A stretch of DNA of 32,203 nucleotides from Sulfuricurvum sp. (GTDB lineage Bacteria; Campylobacterota; Campylobacteria; Campylobacterales; Sulfurimonadaceae): the NCBI GenBank assembly GCA_024637295.1, contig JAGXFL010000010.1:1-32203 (forward strand), given 5' to 3'. Shown piece after piece: positions 1 through 8,169 of the stretch (its first letter is position 1; the number at the start of each line of letters is the position of its first letter). The position numbers were made by a program, and so were the translations under genes. Under the pieces are notes generated by a model. The model saw only the letters and a list, made by a program, of their open reading frames with translations. It did no database searches and was not told the DNA's origin.

Positions 1-7
1 AAGCCGT

Positions 8-142
8 TTATACAGCCAATCTGCTTCTGCCTTTAGCACGACGAGCATTGATAACTCGGCGACCATTCTTTGTAGACATACGTAAACGGAAACCGTGCGT
101 ACGCTTACGTGGTGTATTATGTGGTTGGTATGTTCTTTTCAT
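8..142 (-). CDS. rpmH: 50S ribosomal protein L34
   Basis: This gene encodes ribosomal protein L34, a small basic protein of the large ribosomal subunit. Reading the minus strand from the ATG at 142 gives a 44-residue protein that begins [19 protein letters not shown] and ends GRSRLAV, followed by TAA. That is the full family length and the conserved Arg/Lys-rich sequence. An AAGGGG ribosome binding site lies just upstream. In most bacteria rnpA follows rpmH; here only seven bases remain before the window edge, so rnpA can only be guessed at. It is too short for ordinary ORF length cut-offs. The identification is very secure. Confidence 0.97.
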   Translation of the reverse strand: MKRTYQPHNTPRKRTHGFRLRMSTKNGRRVINARRAKGRSRLAV

Positions 143-155
143 TACCATTCCCCTT

Positions 156-183
156 GTTATATTTTGACCGCAATGGTAGTCAA
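156..183 (-). promoter_or_regulatory. Probable sigma70 promoter of rpmH
   Basis: On the minus strand TTGACT (183-178) is followed after 16 nt by TATAAC (161-156). Transcription would start near 149, just ahead of the AAGGGG ribosome binding site and the rpmH ATG at 142. Assigned by motif and spacing only. Confidence 0.55.
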
Positions 184-284
184 ATCTTACTTAAAGTGCC
201 ATTAAGCTTCATACAAGCTTATTTAATCTTTTCATCATTTGACCGATATTGTAACTATAATTAGTTGTAGTAAGGGGTAGTATT

Positions 285-824
285 ATGACAACTTCATCAT
301 TGAACGCCTATCGTTCGCATGATCTAAGTATGCAGATGAAAACCAGCAGTGGAGATACTTTATCTCTAAATTTTGAAAACACTCAGGAGCTTTCCCTAAA
401 TTCCCGCCAAGATGAGGGTACAAAAGAGAGCTCATTTAGTTTTTCCTCTACGCAATCCTTTGCATTTGAGCTCAATACCAACGGTATCAGCGAACAAGAC
501 CAAAAAGAGATCGATGCGTTTATGAAAAAAGCACAGCCTTATATTGATAAATTTATGAAAGAACTCAGTGACGGCGAACAAAAGTCTCCGATCAATAAGA
601 TGGCATCTGATCTAACCAAAGCACTAGGAGATCTCAAACACAGTGATGAAAGTGTCAAAAATCATACCAAAAAAGGGATAGTCGATCTGTTTGATAATGC
701 CCTCAAACAAACCCCTCCACCGAAAAATGAAAACGATATGTCAAAAATAATCAGTGAAGCAGAAAAGTTTTTGAAGAAAATATTCGAAGGATTTGACCGA
801 CTCTTCGAGCCGGTTTACGCTTAA
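285..824 (+). CDS. Hypothetical protein, 179 aa, acidic and helical C-terminal half
   Basis: I do not recognise a named function. The 179-residue protein has no signal peptide and no membrane segment. The N-terminal third is rich in Ser, Thr and Asn and contains MKTSSGDTLSLNF, a pattern that resembles the start of small uncharacterised Campylobacterota proteins. From about residue 68 it becomes charged and probably helical (ISEQDQKEIDAFMKKAQPYIDKFMK in outline). A good ribosome binding site (TAAGGGGTAG) precedes the ATG. Upstream, CCGATAT (243-249) resembles the -10 of a FliA (sigma28) promoter and TATAAT lies at 256-261; neither has a convincing -35. The gene runs away from rpmH, and its stop overlaps the convergent cytochrome gene by 4 bp. 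A real gene is likely; its role is open. Confidence 0.75.
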   Translation: MTTSSLNAYRSHDLSMQMKTSSGDTLSLNFENTQELSLNSRQDEGTKESSFSFSSTQSFAFELNTNGISEQDQKEIDAFMKKAQPYIDKFMKELSDGEQKSPINKMASDLTKALGDLKHSDESVKNHTKKGIVDLFDNALKQTPPPKNENDMSKIISEAEKFLKKIFEGFDRLFEPVYA

Positions 825-1180
825 GGCTTTAAAAAATCCCGTAGTGTCGGGGCAGAAGACTGTCCTTGCGGTAATGTATCCAAACCAACAGTGATTTTCA
901 TCTTCATATGACAATCACGGCACTCACGAATAACCGCATGCTCTTTTACGTTTATCCCTTCAATCTTTGCCACCGGATGACACGCGAAACAGTCACTTCC
1001 ACAATCCGCCATTTTGGCAGGATTGGCACTGTGACATTTGATACACGTCGTCATCGGTTTATGTCGTTTATCAAAATCAATATTTTTGAGCAATGCAGGA
1101 TGGCAGGTCATACAATCACCTGTGCATCCCCATGACTCAATGGCGAAAATAAGAAAAAGGGTTAAAAATATCTGTTTCAT
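821..1180 (-). CDS. Small periplasmic tetraheme c-type cytochrome
   Basis: This encodes a 119-residue multiheme cytochrome c, expected to carry electrons in the periplasm. It has a hydrophobic N-terminal signal (MKQIFLTLFLIFAIESWGC) and four CxxCH heme attachment motifs in order: CMTCH, CIKCH, CFACH and CRDCH. Further histidines (for example in FDKRHKP and KEHAV) could serve as distal heme ligands. The small size and even motif spacing resemble Cys/His-rich cytochrome domains of the cytochrome c3/c7 or NapC-partner type, but I cannot name a partner. It begins 8 bp after the clpB stop on the same strand, so it is probably co-transcribed with clpB. That is an odd pairing of a chaperone with a respiratory protein. 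Confidence 0.88.
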   Translation of the reverse strand: MKQIFLTLFLIFAIESWGCTGDCMTCHPALLKNIDFDKRHKPMTTCIKCHSANPAKMADCGSDCFACHPVAKIEGINVKEHAVIRECRDCHMKMKITVGLDTLPQGQSSAPTLRDFLKP

Positions 1181-1188
1181 AAAGCCAA

Positions 1189-3765
1189 TTATGCCACAGA
1201 TACGGTAATCTCATCACCTACAGCATCGAATGCTACTGATGAGCCCTCGATCACTTCACCACCAAGAATCAAATCTGCAAGACGGTCTTCGACAATCTCA
1301 TACAATGCACGTTTGAGTGGACGCGCTCCATAGACAGGATCAAATCCGGCTTGAGCAATATGGCGTTTTGCCGCATCAGTGAGAGTAAGGGTAATATTGC
1401 GCTCCTCGACTTTTGCCACAATGTCCGCAAAGAACAGATCGACGATGCTAAGGATCTGACTCTCACCCAACGGATTAAAGACCACTACATCGTCCAGCCT
1501 ATTCAAAAACTCCGGCTTGAAATGCTGTCGCAACTCACCTAATACCATCTCTTCGAGATTTGCATCGCCATGGTGCGCCATAATCTTATCGCTTGCGATG
1601 TTGGAGGTCAAGATAATGATCGTGTTGGTAAAATCTACCACCACACCCTTATTGTCCGTCAGACGTCCGTCATCGAGTACCTGAAGCAGCACATTAAACA
1701 CATCGGGATGCGCTTTTTCAACCTCATCAAACAAGATGACACTGTACGGTTTACGACGTACCGCCTCAGTAAGCTGTCCGCCATCATCAAAGCCAACGTA
1801 TCCCGGAGGGGCACCAACGAGTCTGGACACCGCATGTTTTTCCATATATTCGGACATATCGATACGGATCATCGATTCACTGCTGTCAAACAAAAACTTC
1901 GCTAACGTTTTCGCTGTTTGCGTTTTTCCGACACCGGTAGGTCCCAGGAACAAAAATGATCCTATTGGACGGCTTTTGTCCGAAAGTCCCGCTTTGTTAC
2001 GCTTGATCGCACGTGCTACGGCATGCGTTGCTTTTTCTTGCCCTACGACATCACGATTCAATTCATCTTCGATGTGTAAGATCTTCTCTTTTTCACCTTG
2101 TAACATTTTATTGACCGGAATTTTCGTCCAACGGCTCACAACCCCTGCGATCGATGCTTCGTCTACACTGTTTTTCAACAATGTCCCTTGTGCTTGCATG
2201 ATCTTCCAATTTTCTTGAAGCTGCTTCTCTTCTTCTTCGAGTTTTGGAATCTGTCCATGGGTTATTTCTGCAACTTTCGCATAGTCCCCTTGCTGTTGTG
2301 CTGTTTCCGCTTCACGTCGTTTGGATTCGATCTCACGCTTAATCTTAGAGACACGATCAAACTCTCCTTTTTCATGTTCAAACTGCGCTTCAAGACTTCG
2401 GCGCTCTTCGCTCACGTCGGCCAGCTCTTTGACTATCTCTTCGAGTCTCTTGGTATTAGCAGCACTCTCTTCCATCTTCAATGCTTCTGTTTCTACTTGC
2501 AGCTGTGTCATGCGACGTTTTACACTAGCAAGGGCATTAGGTTCAGACTCAATTTGCATACGCAGTTCTGCCGCCGCTTCATCGATCAAATCGATTGCTT
2601 TATCGGGTAAAAAACGGTCACTAATATAACGATCAGAGAGTTTCGCCGCGGCTACCAATGCCGAATCCGCAATGGTAATACTGTGATGCGCTTCAAGACG
2701 CTCTTTGAGTCCACGCAAGATCTGCAATGTCTGATTGACGCTTGGTTCTTCAACGTGCACGGGTTGAAAACGGCGTTGCAATGCGGTATCTTTTTCAAAA
2801 TACTTACGGTATTCTTTGAGTGTAGTCGCACCAATCGTATGCAACTCACCTCGTGCCAATGCCGGTTTTAAAATATTGGCCGCATCCATAGACCCCTCTG
2901 AAGCTCCTGCCCCTACAATGGTGTGGATCTCATCAATAAAAAGGATAATATTGGCACTCTTTTTGACTTCATCAATGACCGCTTTGAGACGATCTTCGAA
3001 CTCCCCGCGATACTTCGCCCCTGCAATGAGTGCGCTCATATCCAAAGCAATCACTTTTTTGTTCTGAAGGCTTAATGGCACATCTTTACTGATAATACGT
3101 TGTGCCAACCCTTCTACCAAGGCCGTTTTACCAACCCCTGGTTCACCTAATAAAATCGGATTGTTTTTGGTACTACGAATCAAAATTTGCATCATACGAC
3201 TGATCTCTTCATCGCGTCCGATAACAGGAGAGAGTTTCCCCTCGACTGCCATTTTGGTTAGATCAATCCCGTATTTTGAGAGAGATTCGAGATTCTCATC
3301 AGCGGTTTGTGATTCGATCTTTTGACCCGCACGTGATGCTTCAAACGTCTTTGCCAATTCTCGCAGATCAACGTATTTGCCCACAATGGATTTAAAAGGG
3401 TCATTGTTTAAATTAGCAACCACATACGTGTCAACTGCCAAGAAGCTGTCCCCATTTTTTGCCATCTCTCCGGAACTCACTTCCAGGGAATGGGTAAAGT
3501 TTCTTGACAGACGAATACTCTCTTTGGTTACACTCGAAGAGGTTGGAAGTTTTGATGCCGCACTTTTGACATCCAATTCAATAGCCGTCTTGTCCACGTT
3601 CATCTTGGTCAACATCTGATTCAGCGGTGAATTGCTATTGGCGAGCAATGCCCATAAAAAGTGGATCGGTTCTACTTCGCTGTTTTTACTGTGTAATGCC
3701 AAAGAGATCGAAGACTCGATCATCTCGGTCATTTGATGGGTTAGTTTTTCAAAAATATTTTGCAT
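1189..3765 (-). CDS. clpB: ATP-dependent disaggregase ClpB
   Basis: ClpB is the hexameric AAA+ disaggregase that works with DnaK to pull proteins out of heat-induced aggregates in the cytoplasm. The 858-residue length matches the family. An N-terminal Clp repeat domain covers about residues 1-145. The first AAA+ domain has Walker A GEPGVGKT (207-214) and Walker [16 protein letters not shown] long coiled-coil middle domain follows, rich in Glu, Lys and Arg, which separates ClpB from ClpA and ClpC. The second AAA+ domain has Walker A GPTGVGKT and Walker [12 protein letters not shown], and the protein ends in a normal ClpB C-terminal domain. The ATG at 3765 is preceded by AATAAGGAATAG. The gene sits behind a HAIR-like operator and promoter, and a cytochrome gene follows it closely. 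Confidence 0.98.
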   Translation of the reverse strand: MQNIFEKLTHQMTEMIESSISLALHSKNSEVEPIHFLWALLANSNSPLNQMLTKMNVDKTAIELDVKSAASKLPTSSSVTKESIRLSRNFTHSLEVSSGEMAKNGDSFLAVDTYVVANLNNDPFKSIVGKYVDLRELAKTFEASRAGQKIESQTADENLESLSKYGIDLTKMAVEGKLSPVIGRDEEISRMMQILIRSTKNNPILLGEPGVGKTALVEGLAQRIISKDVPLSLQNKKVIALDMSALIAGAKYRGEFEDRLKAVIDEVKKSANIILFIDEIHTIVGAGASEGSMDAANILKPALARGELHTIGATTLKEYRKYFEKDTALQRRFQPVHVEEPSVNQTLQILRGLKERLEAHHSITIADSALVAAAKLSDRYISDRFLPDKAIDLIDEAAAELRMQIESEPNALASVKRRMTQLQVETEALKMEESAANTKRLEEIVKELADVSEERRSLEAQFEHEKGEFDRVSKIKREIESKRREAETAQQQGDYAKVAEITHGQIPKLEEEEKQLQENWKIMQAQGTLLKNSVDEASIAGVVSRWTKIPVNKMLQGEKEKILHIEDELNRDVVGQEKATHAVARAIKRNKAGLSDKSRPIGSFLFLGPTGVGKTQTAKTLAKFLFDSSESMIRIDMSEYMEKHAVSRLVGAPPGYVGFDDGGQLTEAVRRKPYSVILFDEVEKAHPDVFNVLLQVLDDGRLTDNKGVVVDFTNTIIILTSNIASDKIMAHHGDANLEEMVLGELRQHFKPEFLNRLDDVVVFNPLGESQILSIVDLFFADIVAKVEERNITLTLTDAAKRHIAQAGFDPVYGARPLKRALYEIVEDRLADLILGGEVIEGSSVAFDAVGDEITVSVA

Positions 3766-3794
3766 GTTCTATTCCTTATTGTTTAGCTAAAGAA

Positions 3795-3825
3795 ATTATA
3801 GTACTTTGAGTCACTTAATGTCAAG
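3795..3825 (-). promoter_or_regulatory. clpB promoter with overlapping HAIR-like (HspR) operator
   Basis: On the minus strand TTGACA (3824-3819) is followed after 18 nt by a perfect TATAAT (3800-3795). Overlapping the -35 box, the + strand reads TTTGAGT-N7-TGTCAAG (3805-3825). This matches 11 of 14 positions of the HAIR inverted repeat CTTGAGT-N7-ACTCAAG bound by HspR. HspR is known to repress heat-shock genes, including clpB, in Campylobacter and several other bacteria. Position over the -35 box fits repression. The HspR gene itself is not in the window. Confidence 0.7.
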
Positions 3826-3843
3826 TCTTTTGAGTGAGATTAT

Positions 3844-4542
3844 TTACAGTATAAGTGATGAGACCAATCCAATAACCGCTCCAAACACTCCTCCCCAAAC
3901 AACAAGCCATCCTAAATGCTCTTTCATCAGAGTATGTAACATCTCTTTGACCATATCAGGTGTCAATTCTGCAAGACGCGATTCAACAATCTCACCTATA
4001 CTTTGTGTCAATGTTGAACTTCCTTGATGCATATGGGTATTAAGAGCATTCATAAAAGAATCGCTTTGTGATATTTCAATGGTTGAGCACTTGATTTTTT
4101 CAATAAACGGCTCTTTGAGTTTTGAAATCAAGGCCTCTCCACCAAACATCCCAAGCATTCCCCCCATTGGTGATTCCATGACACTTAATACCAATGCATC
4201 ATAGGCTGGGGTAAAATCAGTTTGCTCGATTATAGGCGCTAAATTAATCGAACGCTCTTGAGACTGTACAAACGCTTCAATCTTCTCAGGACTGAAAAAC
4301 TGTTCCATAATCAATGTTTTAAGCGCTTCTCGTATCGATTCAAACCGATCCAATATAATCCCTGAACCGTATAAAAATGGGACTTTTTCAAAGAGCATAT
4401 GTATGGCCAATTGGTTAGTAACAGCACCTGAGAGAGCAAATAGTCCAGCTGATCGAATTGCATTTGCTACTTCACCTTGCAGTAAATACGATCCCCCTAC
4501 GAATCCAAATGCGATGATGTTGGTGCTCCATCCTTTATCCAT
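3844..4542 (-). CDS. DUF445 family membrane protein
   Basis: A 232-residue protein that I assign to the DUF445 family of uncharacterised bacterial membrane proteins. A hydrophobic N-terminal stretch is followed by LFALSGAVTNQLAIHMLFEK, close to the family's conserved motif in which a small-residue segment precedes an NxxAI(H/K)MLF core. The middle is mostly charged and helical with no catalytic motif visible, and the C-terminus ends in a clear membrane helix (LGWLVVWGGVFGAVIGLVSS). An anchor at each end with a soluble body between is typical. The ATG at 4542 has a strong AAGGAG site upstream. It is transcribed toward clpB but is separated from it by the clpB promoter. The function is unknown. 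Confidence 0.82.
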   Translation of the reverse strand: MDKGWSTNIIAFGFVGGSYLLQGEVANAIRSAGLFALSGAVTNQLAIHMLFEKVPFLYGSGIILDRFESIREALKTLIMEQFFSPEKIEAFVQSQERSINLAPIIEQTDFTPAYDALVLSVMESPMGGMLGMFGGEALISKLKEPFIEKIKCSTIEISQSDSFMNALNTHMHQGSSTLTQSIGEIVESRLAELTPDMVKEMLHTLMKEHLGWLVVWGGVFGAVIGLVSSLIL

Positions 4543-4611
4543 TGTTTCAACTCCTTGTGTTAATGCTTGTATTATACAAAAAAGGTTATTGTTCTATAAA
4601 AAAGATGCCCC

Positions 4612-5100
4612 ATGAAATTACATTCTATGTCTACACTGCTCCAATCAGGTGAAGCCCCTGCAATTTTGGGAGCTATAAAGTCGGCCATTGATCGAAGTGA
4701 TGAAGCCCCCTTTTGGCAGCAGAAGACCCTTCCCTACTGTGAAGCCATTTTAAGTGTTTTGATCCCCCTGCGTGAGCAAAAACTCCTTTTTGATCCTGAA
4801 GGGAACCCTGTTCCAGCATTAACGATGGAGCTATTTCTTCGTTGGTGTGATTTGATGAGTCTCAAAACCCTCGCATTTACATTGGCAAAAAGTAATACGG
4901 CTGAAAAACTCATGCGTACCAAATATGACGCGCAATCTTGTGCTGCATATACCCCTATTGATTTGGAAGTTTTAGGGACATACTTGAGTGTGTATACCGT
5001 CAACTTGAGTGATGAGTCGATTGATTTTCCTATTAGCAACTATAATCTCCATATCGGAATGACCACATTGATTACAAATATTTTTAACGGGAACCAATAA
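4612..5100 (+). CDS. Hypothetical protein, 162 aa, faint likeness to a T4 coupling-protein segment
   Basis: I do not recognise this family with confidence. The 162-residue protein has no signal peptide or clear membrane span. The stretch around residues 33-60 (APFWQQKTLPYCEAILSVL, then IPLREQKLLFD) looks like a segment of VirD4/TraD/DotL-type coupling ATPases, where an FW-Q-x-A-x-x-x-L-x-A-L pattern precedes a helical insert. No Walker motifs are present, so it is not an ATPase. The likeness may be coincidental. The TAATG junction with the next gene (stop and start share one base) shows that the two are translated together. The gene diverges from the DUF445 gene. Confidence 0.68.
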   Translation: MKLHSMSTLLQSGEAPAILGAIKSAIDRSDEAPFWQQKTLPYCEAILSVLIPLREQKLLFDPEGNPVPALTMELFLRWCDLMSLKTLAFTLAKSNTAEKLMRTKYDAQSCAAYTPIDLEVLGTYLSVYTVNLSDESIDFPISNYNLHIGMTTLITNIFNGNQ

Positions 5101-5528
5101 TGGCTGAAATCAAACCTCTTAGTATCAATACCTATCTCTCACACAACGAAATTCAAGCTTTATTGGAAAACGTCGACTTTATTGTCATGGCATCTCCGTC
5201 ATTACAAAGCGAACCAGATCCGTCATTGCACTTTACCTTTATTCTCAACACAGCCGACAAGATCCCTGATCCCATCAAAGAACAATTGCTTGAAAAATTT
5301 TGTTTTGATTACAACATCACAGACATAAAACATGTCCTCAATAACCGTGAACGTATCGCTTTTGCCATGACGTCCCAAGAAACGCCTATGCCTCGCCATC
5401 TCATCGACGATGCCGAAGCCAACACCATCCCATGGACCTTGTTACACATTATTGATTTTTTAGGTGAGTCAAAAGATTTTCAAGAGGCCAAAGACGGCCT
5501 CAGCGGTTGGAGTTATAGCTATAATTAA
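5100..5528 (+). CDS. Hypothetical protein, 142 aa, coupled to the gene before it
   Basis: A 142-residue acidic protein that I cannot place in a family. It has no signal peptide, no membrane helix and no recognisable catalytic motif. Predicted beta strands (VDFIVMASP; LHFTFILNT) alternate with helices, and the C-terminus ends in aromatic residues (GLSGWSYSYN). The ATG overlaps the stop of the upstream gene by one base (TAATG), so expression is almost surely coupled and the products may act together. Base composition and codon use look like those of the neighbouring core genes, so there is no sign of recent transfer. The next gene converges on it 16 bp later. Confidence 0.68.
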   Translation: MAEIKPLSINTYLSHNEIQALLENVDFIVMASPSLQSEPDPSLHFTFILNTADKIPDPIKEQLLEKFCFDYNITDIKHVLNNRERIAFAMTSQETPMPRHLIDDAEANTIPWTLLHIIDFLGESKDFQEAKDGLSGWSYSYN

Positions 5529-5544
5529 ACAGGTGGGAAGTTTA

Positions 5545-5796
5545 CTACGCGCAATGAGACAAAACAAGTTCGTGTTTTAGCTTGTAGTCAATAATCCCTT
5601 CCAATGATATATCTTCATCTATATCATCGAAGTGGATACCTCGTCCCCCACCGATAAGATGGTAATTTACGAGTTCCGACACACTACTTTGTTCGATGCG
5701 TTTGGTGTAAGAATACGGCAGACTTAAAACATCACCGCTATCAAGATGGACTAAAATTTTAGTATCCAGTTCAATCTTACTGATTAAAGTATTCAT
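5545..5796 (-). CDS. DUF2442 domain protein
   Basis: An 83-residue protein of the DUF2442 type. It begins MNTLISKIELDTKILVHLDSG, with the family's short beta-rich fold in which the gene product describes its own length of strand-turn-strand (LDSGDVLSLPYSYTKRIEQ) and ends with an ISLEGIIDYKL segment. A longer reading frame starts at 5832, but the ATG at 5796 has GGAGGC about 6 nt upstream, so I chose it. It then overlaps the upstream DUF4160 gene by 20 bp. DUF4160 and DUF2442 genes are very often adjacent and are sometimes suggested to form toxin-antitoxin-like pairs. That role is unproven. Confidence 0.8.
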   Translation of the reverse strand: MNTLISKIELDTKILVHLDSGDVLSLPYSYTKRIEQSSVSELVNYHLIGGGRGIHFDDIDEDISLEGIIDYKLKHELVLSHCA

Positions 5797-6010
5797 TCCA
5801 CGCCTCCATAAAATCTTGTTTGTGTTTTTCAACGATCTCTATAACTTCTCGTATCTCTTTTGATGTCATTTTATAATTGTCGGTGACTTTTAAAGTCTCA
5901 AGCTCGATTCTCATATACTTATCCGATTTTTCAATATGTACATGTTTTGGCAAATGCTCATCACTAAAAAAGAAAAATCGGTAACCATCCACTCTCAGTA
6001 ATGTCGGCAT
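5777..6010 (-). CDS. DUF4160 domain protein
   Basis: A 77-residue protein of the DUF4160 family. The signature is clear: MPTLLRVDGYRFFFFSDEH followed by LPKHVHIEKSDKYMRIEL, where the family has a conserved (F/Y)-F-x-S-(N/D)-E-x-x-P-x-H-(V/I)-H-(V/I) core. The C-terminal half is one helix with EIVEKHKQDFMEAWNEYF. The His-x-His pair has led to guesses of metal binding or nucleic acid action, but no activity is established. The start has GGAGTGA just upstream, and the 3' end overlaps the DUF2442 start by 20 bp. TATAAT on the minus strand (6043-6038) could be its -10 box, with no good -35. Confidence 0.85.
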   Translation of the reverse strand: MPTLLRVDGYRFFFFSDEHLPKHVHIEKSDKYMRIELETLKVTDNYKMTSKEIREVIEIVEKHKQDFMEAWNEYFNQ

Positions 6011-6138
6011 GGCTCACTCCGCTATTTCATTGCTCATATTATAGCTCATTTTGATTGTCGTACATCTAACTGGAATGATACAGTATTTTGGAAGAGTTCA
6101 GAAGGGTGATTGAAGAGGGGTATGAGGTTTTATAATCT

Positions 6139-6321
6139 TTATTGGTCATTTGCTATTGTTTGTATCTCAAACTCAATATTATTATTTTTAAAATTTTTAT
6201 GTATCGCACGAAACAAGACAATATATTCTTCTTTTTTAAATACAGATGTAAAGTAGTTAATCACTTCTATTTGTAGTAATTCTTGATTTATTAAATATTT
6301 TTTCTCTTTGCTATGCAACAA
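6139..6321 (-). CDS. Doubtful small ORF, 60 aa, AT-rich
   Basis: A 60-codon minus-strand ORF directly after the pepP stop. It would start with TTG and has no convincing ribosome binding site. The region is clearly richer in A and T than its neighbours, and the product is Lys/Asn/Ile-rich (for example FKKEEYIVLFRAIHKNFKNN). It could be a small acquired gene or the remains of one, read as an extension of the pepP transcript, or chance. Together with 6011-6138, where I find no gene, it makes up the only stretch of about 300 bases lacking a secure gene. Confidence 0.25.
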   Translation of the reverse strand: MLHSKEKKYLINQELLQIEVINYFTSVFKKEEYIVLFRAIHKNFKNNNIEFEIQTIANDQ

Positions 6322-6323
6322 AT

Positions 6324-7646
6324 TTATAATGATCTACCAAGCATTATCTTCTCTATCTCTTCTACGCTCTTAACGATCATAGCAGAGAGATTTTCACATC
6401 CTTCTGACGTAATCAAAATATCATCCTCGATACGAATACCGATACCGCGGTATTTTTCCGCCACATTCTCATCATCGGCTCGTATATATATACCCGGTTC
6501 AATCGTCATCACCATCCCCTCTATAAAAGAAAGACTCTCACCCGCATCATCCACATACGGGCACGGATCGTGTACATCCAGACCCATCCAGTGGCCTATC
6601 CCGTGCGGTGCATATTTTTTGTGTGCCTTTGATTCCAAAAGAGTTTTGCATTCACCGCTCAAAATTCCTAAATCGATTAAAGCTTGGCAGAGCAGCTCTT
6701 CACTGTATTGTTGTAACCAGTCACGTTTGACCCCCGGTTTCATCGCTTCAATCACGCGCAGCTGCACATCCAATACTTTTTGATAAACGTCACGCTGTGC
6801 GTCGGTAAATTTGCCATTGACCGGAAACGTCCGTGTGATATCACTGGCATACAGTTCCCACTCACATGCCGCATCGATCAAGACCAAATCACCTTCACGT
6901 AAAATATCACGATTGTCGATATAGTGAAGTGTATTGGCATTATTCCCACCTGCTACGATCGCGCCGTATGCCTCGGCTGACGCGCCGTTAGAAAGAAATA
7001 CATAACTCATTTTCGCTTGCAGTTCATATTCATACATCCCCGCTTTTGAAACCTTCATGGCTTCATGATGGGCTTTTGCGGTCAATTCAATTGCTTTTTT
7101 TATCGCTTCAATCTCTATATCACTTTTGATCAGTCTTTGACTACGGATCAAATGGGTGACATCATAAATAGCTTGTATATGACGCTTTACACCGCGCGTC
7201 GATAGCAGTTCTTTGGCACTTTTTTTTGCTTGCTCTAGCCACGGTGGATCGTCAAAAAGGTCGATATACAAAGCAACATGATCACGTAAAATATCTGTGA
7301 TAAGGGTTGGATAGTCATGAATATCATGTACTTCATCCACGTCAAACCGTTCTTTGGCTTTTTCAACACCTAATCGTGAACCATTCCAAAGAGCATGTTC
7401 TTCATCATACCCTTCAACAAACATCATAGATTTAACGACTTCTTTTGTTTTTACCATAACAAGTAATGAATTGTCTTCTTGAAAACCGCACATATAATAA
7501 AAATCGCTGTTTTGTCGGTAGGGATATTGCGTATCATTCGATCGGGTTTTAGCAGGGGCAGAGGTGAGGATGATCACCCCTTCTTCGAGAGAACTGAGAA
7601 GTTTTTGTCGTCTTGATTTATAATATATTTCATTCATGAGTGACAT
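6324..7646 (-). CDS. pepP: Xaa-Pro aminopeptidase (M24B family)
   Basis: A 440-residue aminopeptidase P that removes an N-terminal residue preceding proline, using two metal ions in the cytoplasm. The N-terminal creatinase-like domain includes TQYPYRQNSDFYYMCGF, typical of the family. The catalytic pita-bread domain shows all five metal-ligand regions in order: Asp in VLIDAACEWELYASD, Asp in SDITRTFPVNGKF, His in HGIGHWMGLDVHD, Glu in TIEPGIYI and Glu in GIRIEDDIL. The length agrees with E. coli PepP. It lies 26 bp after cheW on the same strand, but its function is unrelated to chemotaxis. The start is uncertain between the ATG at 7646 and another three codons later. Confidence 0.95.
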   Translation of the reverse strand: MSLMNEIYYKSRRQKLLSSLEEGVIILTSAPAKTRSNDTQYPYRQNSDFYYMCGFQEDNSLLVMVKTKEVVKSMMFVEGYDEEHALWNGSRLGVEKAKERFDVDEVHDIHDYPTLITDILRDHVALYIDLFDDPPWLEQAKKSAKELLSTRGVKRHIQAIYDVTHLIRSQRLIKSDIEIEAIKKAIELTAKAHHEAMKVSKAGMYEYELQAKMSYVFLSNGASAEAYGAIVAGGNNANTLHYIDNRDILREGDLVLIDAACEWELYASDITRTFPVNGKFTDAQRDVYQKVLDVQLRVIEAMKPGVKRDWLQQYSEELLCQALIDLGILSGECKTLLESKAHKKYAPHGIGHWMGLDVHDPCPYVDDAGESLSFIEGMVMTIEPGIYIRADDENVAEKYRGIGIRIEDDILITSEGCENLSAMIVKSVEEIEKIMLGRSL

Positions 7647-7672
7647 TGTGCCACAAATGAGTCAAGGGATGA

Positions 7673-8167
7673 TTAAAAGTTTCGCTCTAAAAGTTTATGT
7701 ACTTTTAAAATGGTGACTATACGATCCGATTGTTTACCGACACCATCGATCATCGTCTCAGCTTCTGAAACGGTTTCCGGTGCTGGTCCAATGTCTTTTT
7801 TAGGCATACGAATCGCTTCGGTCAGACGGTCAATCACAAATCCCGCTACATCATCTCCACTTTTCATAACAATAAATCGTGTTTCATCAGTATGCTTTTG
7901 AGGAGTCAATCCAAAACGAGAACGCAAATCGATCAAAGGGATAACCGAACCGCGCAGATTAAAAACACCCAAAATATACGACGGTATTTGTGGAACTCGC
8001 GTGCAACTGATCGGCTTAATGATCTCTTGAATACTCAAAATGGGTATCGCAAACTCTTCTTCTCCGACAATGAAGCCAACGAGCTGTATAACATCATCAA
8101 TCTTATTATCATCACCGATGAGAGCCGTACTTTGTTTCTTAATAATTTGTTGTAATTGCTCACTCAT
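7673..8167 (-). CDS. cheW: Chemotaxis adaptor CheW
   Basis: A 164-residue CheW that links the kinase CheA to chemoreceptor arrays at the inner membrane. The CheW beta-barrel begins near residue 30 (QLVGFIVGEEEFAIPILSIQEII) and contains the conserved core PSYILGVFNLRGSVIPLIDLR. The family's DTRFIVM-like strand appears as DETRFIVMK. An extra N-terminal extension of about 25 residues precedes the domain. The gene starts 2 bp after the cheA stop, so the two are coupled. The cheV-cheA-cheW order is usual in Campylobacterota. Confidence 0.96.
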   Translation of the reverse strand: MSEQLQQIIKKQSTALIGDDNKIDDVIQLVGFIVGEEEFAIPILSIQEIIKPISCTRVPQIPSYILGVFNLRGSVIPLIDLRSRFGLTPQKHTDETRFIVMKSGDDVAGFVIDRLTEAIRMPKKDIGPAPETVSEAETMIDGVGKQSDRIVTILKVHKLLERNF

Positions 8168-8169
8168 GA

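Noticed and set aside
239-261. TTGACC...TATAAT as a promoter for the gene at 285
   Set aside because: The gap between the hexamers is 11 nt, too short for sigma70. CCGATAT within it as a FliA -10 box lacks a clear -35.
1-284. Replication origin beside rpmH
   Set aside because: rpmH is near oriC in many bacteria, but I see no DnaA-box cluster or dnaA here, and Campylobacterota often separate them.
1570-3067. Several + strand ORFs of 80-160 codons opposite clpB
   Set aside because: They lie in antisense frames of a strongly conserved gene, have no ribosome binding sites, and their products show no family features. They are shadows.
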